A stretch of DNA of 12,581 nt from positions 1 through 12,581 of the forward strand of contig CAYYTT010000117.1 of the NCBI GenBank assembly GCA_964474635.1, written 5' to 3'. The position numbers and the translations under genes were made by a program. Origin of the DNA: CAYUYV01 sp964474635 (GTDB lineage: Bacteria > Pseudomonadota > Alphaproteobacteria > JAJFIK01). The notes below the pieces were generated by a model, which saw only the letters and a program-made list of their open reading frames with translations, did not search any database and had not been told where the DNA came from. This document shows positions 6,817 to 12,581 of this stretch, piece after piece. The first letter of the stretch is position 1, and the number at the start of each line of letters is the position of its first letter.

Positions 6817-8112
6817 ATGACCACACCGACACAGGCGGCGCAGCCGCCGATCACGGATCCGTTCTCACAGGCCTACAAGGTCTATGTGCTGTTCATTCTG
6901 GTGGTGGTCTACACGTTCAATTTCATCGACCGGACAATCATTTCGATCCTCGCGCCGCCGATCAAAGCCGAACTGGGGCTTTCGGACACCCAGCTCGGTC
7001 TCCTGGGCGGCACCGCTTTTGCGCTGTTCTACACGGGCCTTGGCATTCCCGTCGCCCGGCTTGCCGACCGCACCAACCGCACCTGGATCATGACGATCTC
7101 GCTGACGCTTTGGAGCGGCTTCACGGCCCTGTGCGGCGTGGCGACCAATTTCACGCAGCTTTTCCTCGCCCGCCTGGGCGTCGGCGTCGGCGAGGCCGGC
7201 GGCACGGCCCCGGCCTATGCCCTCATTTCTGATTTCTTCCCCCAGCACCAGCGCGCCCGGGCCCTTGGGGTCTATTCCTTCGGCGTGCCCATCGGCAGCG
7301 CGCTTGGCCTTATGCTCGGCGGCTATATCGCCTCGCAGATCGACTGGCGGACCGCCTTCATCGTGGTCGGAATTGCCGGGATCGCCATCGCGCCCATCTT
7401 CCGGCTGACGGTGCGCGAGCCCAAACGCGGACAGTTCGACCCGGCCCCGACCAGCGCCGCGCCGCCCACCACGATGGAAGTCTTGCGCATGCTGGTCCGC
7501 AAGCCGACCTTCTGGGGGCTGTCCTTTGGGGCCGCGAGTTCCTCGATCATGGGCTATGGCGTCATCTTTTGGATGCCGAGCTATTTCGAGCGCACCTATG
7601 GCCTCCAGATCGAGTTCGTGTCGCTCTATTACGGCGGCATCGTGCTCATCGGCGGTGTGGCCGGCGTGTGGCTCGGCGGCATGCTCGCCGACCGGTTCGG
7701 GGCACGGCGCAAGGCGGCCTATGGCCTCGTCCCCGCCATCTCGCTGATCACGTGCCTGCCCTTCTATCTGATCGGTGTCCTCGGCGTGCCCGATCTTCTG
7801 CCGGCCTGTTTCGTCTTTCTGGTTCCCGGCGCCCTGGGGGTCGTCTGGATCGGTCCGGCCATTTCCGCGGTCCAGCATCTGGTGACGCCGGGCATGCGGG
7901 CGACGGCCTCGGCCATTTTCCTCTTCATCAATAATCTGATCGGGCTGGGCGCCGGCACGGTGCTGATCGGCGCCCTGTCGGATCTGTTCGTGGACAGCTA
8001 TGGCGCCGACAGCCTGCGCTACGCGATCCTCGCCGGCACGGTCTTTTACGTCATCAGCGCCACCCTGTTCGCGCTGACATCCATGCGCCTGGAGCGCGAC
8101 TGGGAGCGGTGA
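6817..8112 (+). CDS. MFS transporter, spinster-like
   Basis: This 431-residue inner-membrane carrier has about 12 hydrophobic segments. The first segment (about 22-37) leads into NFIDRTIISILAPPIKAELGLSDTQLGLL. The MFS loop 2-3 signature is GIPVARLADRTNRTW (76-90), repeated in the second half as GGMLADRFGARRK (about 288-300). This N-terminal pattern is typical of the spinster-like MFS group common in alphaproteobacteria, often beside TonB-dependent receptors. The start at 6817 has AAGGAA about 7 bases upstream; a longer reading back to 6694 adds a charged, non-membrane stretch and crosses the palindrome. It probably carries the receptor's substrate, or a breakdown product, across the inner membrane, or exports one. 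The direction of transport cannot be told. Function as a transporter is firm; the substrate is unknown. Confidence 0.92.
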   Translation: MTTPTQAAQPPITDPFSQAYKVYVLFILVVVYTFNFIDRTIISILAPPIKAELGLSDTQLGLLGGTAFALFYTGLGIPVARLADRTNRTWIMTISLTLWSGFTALCGVATNFTQLFLARLGVGVGEAGGTAPAYALISDFFPQHQRARALGVYSFGVPIGSALGLMLGGYIASQIDWRTAFIVVGIAGIAIAPIFRLTVREPKRGQFDPAPTSAAPPTTMEVLRMLVRKPTFWGLSFGAASSSIMGYGVIFWMPSYFERTYGLQIEFVSLYYGGIVLIGGVAGVWLGGMLADRFGARRKAAYGLVPAISLITCLPFYLIGVLGVPDLLPACFVFLVPGALGVVWIGPAISAVQHLVTPGMRATASAIFLFINNLIGLGAGTVLIGALSDLFVDSYGADSLRYAILAGTVFYVISATLFALTSMRLERDWER

Positions 8113-8170
8113 AAGCCGCGCCCAGCACCGACCTCGCGCAGGCGTGACCGGCGCCGGCCGCGCCTCGCCT

Positions 8171-8220
8171 TGAAGCGGAACCGATTGGTCTCCAATTCGG
8201 TGAAGCGGATGCGCGCATCC
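8171..8220. repeat. Structured intergenic segment: direct repeat, hairpin and palindrome
   Basis: Three elements are packed into 50 bases between the MFS gene and msrB. TGAAGCGGA occurs twice, at 8171-8179 and 8201-8209. Between the copies, ACCGATTGG (8180-8188) and CCAATTCGGT (8192-8201) form a stem with one bulged T and a TCT loop. GGATGCGCGCATCC (8207-8220) is a perfect palindrome. The look is that of a dispersed intergenic repeat of alphaproteobacteria, but an operator for msrB is also possible. Only one copy is in the window. Confidence 0.45.
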
Positions 8221-8296
8221 TCGCCTTGAGCTTTGACCGGGAAGCGATCAGGGTTAGGGCGAGATCCGCACCGCCTTCGCAGGGAAGGACCACCGT

Positions 8297-8749
8297 ATGA
8301 CCAAGAAGAACTATGAGAAAACAAAGGACGCGCTGGAGACCCTCACGCCCATGCAATATGAGGTGACCCAGAACGATGCGACTGAGCCGCCCTTCCGCAA
8401 CGAGTATTGGGACCACAAAGAGCCTGGGATCTATGTGGATGTGGTGAGTGGCGAGCCGCTCTTCGTCTCCAGCGACAAATATGACAGTCATTGTGGCTGG
8501 CCGAGTTTCACCCGGCCCATCGACCCGGACATGATCATCGAAAAGCGCGACACCAGCCACGGCATGATCCGCACCGAAGTACGCTCGCGCCACGGTGACA
8601 GCCATCTGGGCCATGTTTTCCCTGATGGTCCGGGGCCGGACGGTCTGCGCTATTGCATCAATTCCGCCTCGCTGCGCTTCATTCCGGTAAGCCAGATGGA
8701 CGCGGAAGGCTACGGCGACTACGTCCAACTGATCGACATAGGAGGCTGA
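8297..8749 (+). CDS. msrB: Peptide-methionine (R)-S-oxide reductase MsrB
   Basis: This 150-residue cytoplasmic enzyme reduces the R form of methionine sulfoxide in oxidised proteins, using thioredoxin. The family signatures are clear: HCGWPSF (65-71), RSRHGDSHLGHVFPDG (about 96-111) and the catalytic RYCINSASL with C120. C66 fits the known recycling cysteine. The two CxxC zinc motifs found in many MsrB proteins are absent, since these are the only two cysteines. It is therefore of the zinc-free form. AAGGA lies 7 bases before the ATG. The stop is followed after 5 bases by msrA, so the two are co-transcribed and together repair both sulfoxide epimers. The upstream palindromic segment at 8171-8220 and a possible TTGACC box (8233-8238) may belong to its promoter. 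Length is normal. Confidence 0.97.
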   Translation: MTKKNYEKTKDALETLTPMQYEVTQNDATEPPFRNEYWDHKEPGIYVDVVSGEPLFVSSDKYDSHCGWPSFTRPIDPDMIIEKRDTSHGMIRTEVRSRHGDSHLGHVFPDGPGPDGLRYCINSASLRFIPVSQMDAEGYGDYVQLIDIGG

Positions 8750-8754
8750 ACGCC

Positions 8755-9276
8755 ATGGCGACCCAGACAACAATCCTGGCCGGCGGCTGCTTTTGGGGTA
8801 TGGAAGATCTGTTCCGGAAACTGCCCGGCGTCATCGATACGGATGTGGGCTATACGGGCGGCGAGACGGCCAATGCGACCTATGACGAGGTCAAGACGGG
8901 CCGCACCGGTCATGCCGAATCCCTGAAGATCACCTATGACCCCGATATGGTCAGCTACCGGAAAATCCTGGAATTCTTCTTCCAGATCCACGATCCCACC
9001 ACGAAGGATCGCCAAGGCAATGACCGGGGCAGCCAGTACCGCTCCGCGATTTTCTACCAAAACGCGGACGAAAAGCGCACCGCCGAAGAGGTTATCGAGG
9101 CCGTGAATGCCTCCGGCCGCTGGCCCGGCAAGGTGGTGACCGAGCTTCTGCCGGAAGGGCCTTTCTGGCGCGCCGAAGAAGTGCACCAGGACTATCTGGA
9201 GCGTTTCCCGGCCGGCTACACCTGTCATTTCATCCGGCCCCAGTGGACTTTGCCGGACGGACAAAAAGACCGCTGA
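8755..9276 (+). CDS. msrA: Peptide-methionine (S)-S-oxide reductase MsrA
   Basis: This 173-residue enzyme reduces the S form of methionine sulfoxide. The catalytic motif GCFWGMEDLF places the nucleophile at C12. VGYTGG (31-36), HAESLKITYDP (53-63) and the QYRSAIF region (94-100) are conserved family segments. The only other cysteine, C157 (AGYTCHF), is the likely resolving residue. The start is the ATG at 8755. AGGAGG at 8740-8745 lies inside the last codons of msrB, so msrA translation probably depends on msrB translation. A longer upstream reading in this frame only overlaps msrB and shows no family similarity. A strong intrinsic terminator follows at 9289-9316, closing the msrBA operon. 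Confidence 0.97.
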   Translation: MATQTTILAGGCFWGMEDLFRKLPGVIDTDVGYTGGETANATYDEVKTGRTGHAESLKITYDPDMVSYRKILEFFFQIHDPTTKDRQGNDRGSQYRSAIFYQNADEKRTAEEVIEAVNASGRWPGKVVTELLPEGPFWRAEEVHQDYLERFPAGYTCHFIRPQWTLPDGQKDR

Positions 9277-9288
9277 CACGTCGCTTCG

Positions 9289-9316
9289 CCGCCGGCGCAG
9301 CGCCGGCGGTATTTTT
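9289..9316 (+). terminator. Intrinsic terminator of the msrB-msrA operon
   Basis: CCGCCGGCG (9289-9297) and CGCCGGCGG (9301-9309) form a 9-bp GC stem with a CAG loop, followed by TATTTTT. This is a textbook rho-independent terminator, 12 bases after the msrA stop and ending only 18 bases before the next start codon. Confidence 0.85.
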
Positions 9317-9334
9317 AATGTTTTTGAGCCCACC

Positions 9335-10255
9335 ATGGCCCGCATCCTGATTTTCGGGTCCCTGAATTGGGACACGCCCATTCGTTTGTCCGGGGCCATC
9401 GCAACCGGCGCCCGGCTGTGGGGCACATCGCTCGGCGGCCGCCTTGAGGGACGATTGGGCGGCGGCGCGGGCAATACGGGCTGCGGCCTCGCCCGCGTCG
9501 GGCACCATGTGGCGGTGGTCACGCCGGTCGCCCGGGACGCGGCCGGGGAACGCCTGCTCACCCAGGCGCAGGCCCATGGGCTCGATCTGCAATTCGTGAC
9601 GCGCATCGACGGGCAAACGCCGACGACCCTCCTCCTCATTGATCCGCAAGGGGAACGGGTGGTTCTGGGCGTCGACCTGCCCGTAACGGCGTCCGGCGCG
9701 CCCGACCCGGCCTGGGCCCGTCCGCCGACGGATGAGGACATTCGTGCCTTAAGGGGCTTCAGCGCCGAGGCCGTTTACCTGCGCCGTGTCGATCCGCTGG
9801 GCCTGGCCTGCATTTCCGGCATCGAAGGACCACGCCTTGCCCAATGGCCGGGCCGGCGCACGCTTAGCGCCCTCGCCGCCCCCCTGGCGGTCGATGCGCT
9901 CGTCGTGTCCCGGGATGACTTGGCCCCCACCTTGGGCGGGTCGGACCTTTGGGAAAAGGCCGCCGCCGTCACGGGCGGGCGCCTGTCTGTCCTCATCGTG
10001 ACCGAAGGCGCCAAGGGCGCGCAGGTGTTCGAGGGTTCGGGCGCCGCGCCGCGCCTCATCCCGTCTGCGAAGGCCACGCCCGTCGACTGCACCGGTGCCG
10101 GAGACGCCTTTGCCGCCGGCCTGCTCCACGCCCGCTTGTCAGGCGCCCCCTGGCCGGCGGCTGTCGCCCACGCCAACGCCTGGGGCGCCCTCACGGTGGC
10201 CCATGAGGGCTCAATTCCACCTCCAGCCATCGAAAATATTCCATTGAATCAGTAA
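9335..10255 (+). CDS. PfkB-family carbohydrate/nucleoside kinase
   Basis: This 306-residue ribokinase-like enzyme transfers phosphate from ATP to a sugar or nucleoside hydroxyl in the cytoplasm. It shows the N-terminal fold start MARILIFGSLNWD, the substrate-side glycine motif LGGGAGNTGCGLARVG (41-56), and the PfkB C-terminal signature DCTGAGDAFAAGLL (251-264), in which D257 is the catalytic base. The exact substrate is not recognisable. The start at 9335 fits family alignment, but its ribosome site is poor (GAGCCC), and it lies just after the msrA terminator. Its promoter must overlap that terminator or the end of msrA, or the message is read-through or nearly leaderless. The last residues, ENIPLNQ, are encoded by abruptly AT-rich DNA that continues into the hairpin at 10268-10304, so the tail may have been altered by an insertion. 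Confidence 0.9.
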   Translation: MARILIFGSLNWDTPIRLSGAIATGARLWGTSLGGRLEGRLGGGAGNTGCGLARVGHHVAVVTPVARDAAGERLLTQAQAHGLDLQFVTRIDGQTPTTLLLIDPQGERVVLGVDLPVTASGAPDPAWARPPTDEDIRALRGFSAEAVYLRRVDPLGLACISGIEGPRLAQWPGRRTLSALAAPLAVDALVVSRDDLAPTLGGSDLWEKAAAVTGGRLSVLIVTEGAKGAQVFEGSGAAPRLIPSAKATPVDCTGAGDAFAAGLLHARLSGAPWPAAVAHANAWGALTVAHEGSIPPPAIENIPLNQ

Positions 10256-10256
10256 A

Positions 10257-10319
10257 CTAAGGCACTATTAGGCTAATCAGGAATCTGTTTCCAGATTAGC
10301 CTAAAACTAGATGCCTGTT
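10257..10319. repeat. AT-rich large imperfect inverted repeat
   Basis: The core is a perfect 11-bp stem, TTAGGCTAATC (10268-10278) with GATTAGCCTAA (10294-10304). Inside it, after an A-A mismatch, a second stem GGAA/TTCC closes a TCTGT loop. Outer arms CTAAGGCA (10257-10264) and TGCCTGTTAG (10310-10319) can also pair with a small bulge. It directly follows the kinase stop (TAA at 10253-10255) and is strikingly AT-rich for this window. It could end kinase transcription, though no long T-run follows the stem. It could also be the remnant of a mobile element at the edge of the decayed ATPase gene. Confidence 0.6.
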
Positions 10320-10340
10320 AGGGAGCACAGGCCAATCTGG

Positions 10341-11621
10341 ATGCGCATTCCGGATGAGCCGCAAAAGGACCGCGCGATGTCGACCCGTCCGAGGATCATG
10401 GCCGCCACCATTTCCGCCATGTCCAAAACCTTTCCCGTGCTGCTGCTGACGGGCGCGCGGTAGGTCGGCAAGACCACGCTGCTGACCACTGCGCCGAACC
10501 GGAGCGGGGCTATGTGACGCTTGACGACCTGGCCGAACGCGATCTTGCCAAAACAGACCCTGCCCTTTTCCTGGAGCGCCATCCGCCACCGGACATCATC
10601 GATGAGGTTCAGTATGCGCCGGATCTTCTGCCGGTCATCAAAATCGCTGTCGATAAACGCCAACGCGCCCAAGGTGCCATGGGCGCCTTTTGGCTCACTG
10701 GATCCAAGAAATTCCATCTCATGGAGGGCACCACGGAGTCCCTCGCAGGACGGGTCGCGATCCTTGACCTGATGGGTTTGTCGCTGGAGGAGCGTAGCGA
10801 GCCCGGGTCGCAGGATGCACAGGGCGCGCCTTTCCTTCCGACACCGGACTGGATCACTGACGCCCGGGGACGGGCCAGCATTCGAACCGGCGCCATAGGG
10901 CCCCTTGGTCTACGGACAATCTTTGAGATGATTTGGCGCGGCTCCTTTCCTCGCCCTGCCCTGCCGATCGATGTGTTCAAACGATCTTACATTCAGACCT
11001 ATATTGAGCGGGACGTTCGAGCACTCGCACGCGTTGGCGATGTGCTCGCCTTCCAACATTTTGTCCGGGCTGCCGCCGCTCGCACCGCACAGCTTGTCAA
11101 CTATGCCGATCTCGCCCGCGATGCCGATATCGATCAGAAGACGGCCAAATCCTGGCTCGGTATTCTCGAAGCCTCGGGTCTCGTGCACATCTTGCAGCCC
11201 TACCACACCAACGTGACCAAACGGCTCGTGAAAACCCCAAAGCTCTATTTCCTCGACACTGGTCTTGCAGCCCATTTGACCCAATGGACCTCACCGGAGG
11301 CGCTTGAAGCCGGCGCCCTGTTCGAAAGTTTCGTGTTTGCCGAGATTTTGAAAAGCTACTGGCATCGCGGCCGTCAGGGGGGCGTTTTATTTCTACCGTG
11401 ATCGGAATGGAAAGGAGATCGACCTTATCATCGAGCAAAATGACACGCTCTATCCGGTAGAATTCAAAAAATCAGCATCCCCAGGACCGAACGCCGTCAA
11501 GGCATTCCGAACGCTTGAAAAGCTCGGCCGCACGGTGGGGCCAGGTGCCGTCATATGCCTGCGCGAGAAAGACATTCCCATAACCAGGACCGCGACGGCT
11601 GTCCCGGCAGGCTATTTGTGA
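10341..11621 (+). pseudogene. AAA ATPase with DUF4143 C-terminal domain, broken
   Basis: Read across three lesions, this is a full-length (about 425-codon) AAA_14/DUF4143 ATPase. The start, MRIPDEPQKDRAMS, leads to FPVLLLTGAR-stop-VGKTTLL, where TAG (10461-10463) replaces the usual Gln codon inside Walker A. Near 10485-10492 the frame changes; the new frame reads AEPERGYVTLDDLAERD, then IIDEVQYAPDLLPVIKIAVD (Walker B) and FWLTGSKKFHLM. The DUF4143 part follows (IERDVRALARVG, KLYFLDTGLAAHL). At a run of six G (11377-11382) the frame returns to the first one for FYFYRDRNGKEIDLIIE and YPVEFKKS, a PD-(D/E)xK-like end, to TGA at 11619-11621. One extra G explains the last shift. Such ATPases are widespread, often mobile, and of poorly known function. 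A longest intact piece (10514-11401) lacks Walker A, so it is unlikely to work. It ends 6 bases from convergent moaA. Sequencing error could explain the shifts but not easily the stop. Confidence 0.88.
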
Positions 11622-11627
11622 TGCCAT

Positions 11628-12581
11628 TCACCCGCCGGTGACGGACATGTGGCGGTCGACGGCGGCGGTGCCGGCCTCCAGGCTGTCTTCGAAGGCGTGG
11701 CGCTCGGGCTTCTTGCCGATGGCGCGCTCAATGCGCGCGTCGATCAGCTCGTCGCTGTCGCTTTCGCGCAAGGCCGCGCGCAGGTCGGCGTTTTCGCCGC
11801 GCCCCAGGCACAGATAAAGCTGGCCCGTACAGGTGACGCGCACACGATTGCAGCCCGCGCAGAAATTCTCCGTGAGCGGCGTAATGAACCCGAGCCGGCC
11901 GCCTGTCTCCTCAACCCGCACATACCGGGCGGGCCCGCCCGTGCGGTCGGGCAGCGGGGTGAGGGTCCAGCGGGCCTCAAGATCCTCGCGCACGGCCGTC
12001 AGGGGCAAAAACTGATCGCGCCGATCCTCGCCCGTCTCCGCCATGGGCATCACCTCGATGAGGGTCAGCTCATAGCCCTCCCCATGGGCCCAGGCGATCA
12101 TGTCGGCAAGCGCCGCGGCATTCTCATGGCGCAGCGCCACGGTGTTGATCTTGACCCGGAGGCCGGCCGCCCGGGCCGCCTGAAGCCCGACCAGGACCTG
12201 ATCGAGACTGCCGCCGCGCGTGACGGTGCGGAAGACATCCCGATCGAGGCTGTCGAGGGAAACATTAATCCGCCGCACGCCGGCCTCCACGAGGCCATCG
12301 GCAAAGCGGGCAAGCTGGGTGCCATTGCTGGTCAGGGTCAATTCATCGAGGAGGCCCGCTTTCAGGTCCTCGCCCAGCCAGCCGATCAGATCCATGATGC
12401 CCCGGCGGACCAGGGGCTCGCCGCCGGTCAGGCGGATCTTGCGCACACCCCGGCGCATGAAGGCCCGGGACAGGCGCGCCATTTCCTCAAGGCTCAAGAC
12501 CTCCCGCTTGGGCAGGAAAGTCATGTCCTCCGCCATGCAATAGGTGCAGCGCAGGTCGCAGCGATCTGTCACCGAAAGGCG
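11628..12581 (-). CDS. moaA: GTP 3',8-cyclase MoaA (molybdenum cofactor synthesis), 5' end missing
   Basis: A radical-SAM enzyme converts GTP to 3',8-cyclo-GTP, the first step of molybdopterin synthesis. The visible 317 residues begin RLSVTDRCDLRCTYCM, the conserved MoaA N-terminus with the CxxxCxxC motif that holds the SAM-binding 4Fe-4S cluster. The true start lies beyond the right edge, probably about 10-30 codons further; the GTG at 12572 is inside the conserved region and is not the start. LTGGEPLVRRG follows. The second, GTP-binding 4Fe-4S cluster is formed by FCAGCNRVRVTC ending in LYLC (spacing C-x2-C-x13-C). The protein ends in the Gly-Gly pair needed for activity in characterised MoaA. 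It appears intact where visible. The stop is only 6 bases from the end of the convergent ATPase pseudogene, with no terminator between them. Confidence 0.97.
   Translation of the reverse strand, partial: RLSVTDRCDLRCTYCMAEDMTFLPKREVLSLEEMARLSRAFMRRGVRKIRLTGGEPLVRRGIMDLIGWLGEDLKAGLLDELTLTSNGTQLARFADGLVEAGVRRINVSLDSLDRDVFRTVTRGGSLDQVLVGLQAARAAGLRVKINTVALRHENAAALADMIAWAHGEGYELTLIEVMPMAETGEDRRDQFLPLTAVREDLEARWTLTPLPDRTGGPARYVRVEETGGRLGFITPLTENFCAGCNRVRVTCTGQLYLCLGRGENADLRAALRESDSDELIDARIERAIGKKPERHAFEDSLEAGTAAVDRHMSVTGG

Noticed and set aside
6865..7878. Minus-strand open frame of 337 codons inside the MFS gene
   Set aside because: It is highly charged, His/Gly/Arg-rich antisense translation of a membrane protein gene.
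8113..8160. Terminator after the MFS gene at the CCGGCGCCGG palindrome (8148-8157)
   Set aside because: No usable loop and no T-run; nothing beyond GC-rich self-complementarity.
10257..10325. Integron attC site
   Set aside because: The segment is a large imperfect palindrome ending near GTTAGGG, but the matching RYYYAAC core at the other end is missing, and no cassette array or integrase is present.

Overview
The window looks like chromosomal DNA from a high-GC alphaproteobacterium. The inference rests on the GC-rich codon use, a large TonB-dependent receptor of the type abundant in Caulobacterales and Sphingomonadales, a spinster-like MFS transporter, and the start of a Panacea/SocA-like gene. 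The sequence alone does not support a genus. I see no rRNA, tRNA, CRISPR array or intact transposase.

Left block (1-4162, minus strand). The last gene in the direction of transcription is the 5' part of a Panacea (DUF4065, SocA-like) gene, cut by the left edge. Upstream of it lies a compact operon transcribed right to left: a TetR regulator (3032-3781), an acyl-CoA ligase (1468-3009) and a cytoplasmic serine hydrolase of the beta-lactamase/EstB family (244-1464). The hydrolase starts 3 bases after the ligase stop.

Central block (4163-8112, plus strand). Across a 381-base divergent promoter region stands a TonB-dependent outer-membrane receptor. It is followed, after a terminator-like hairpin and a 16-base perfect palindrome, by an inner-membrane MFS transporter. 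Together, receptor, MFS carrier, ligase, hydrolase and TetR look like an uptake-and-catabolism module for an unknown carboxylate or ester. The substrate cannot be read from the sequence.

Right block (8113-12581). A structured intergenic segment precedes a methionine sulfoxide reductase operon, msrB-msrA, which ends in a good intrinsic terminator. A PfkB-family sugar/nucleoside kinase follows. Its 3' end runs into a short AT-rich stretch carrying a large hairpin, then a broken AAA/DUF4143 ATPase. The ATPase has an in-frame stop inside the Walker A motif and two frameshifts. Convergent with it, and only 6 bases away, is moaA (GTP 3',8-cyclase of molybdenum cofactor synthesis), cut at its 5' end by the right edge.

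The points most worth following up are the uncharacterised TetR/ligase/hydrolase/receptor/MFS locus, the EF-hand-like loops in the receptor, the palindromes in two promoter regions, the decayed ATPase with its AT-rich boundary, and the partial Panacea gene, whose toxin partner would lie outside the window.
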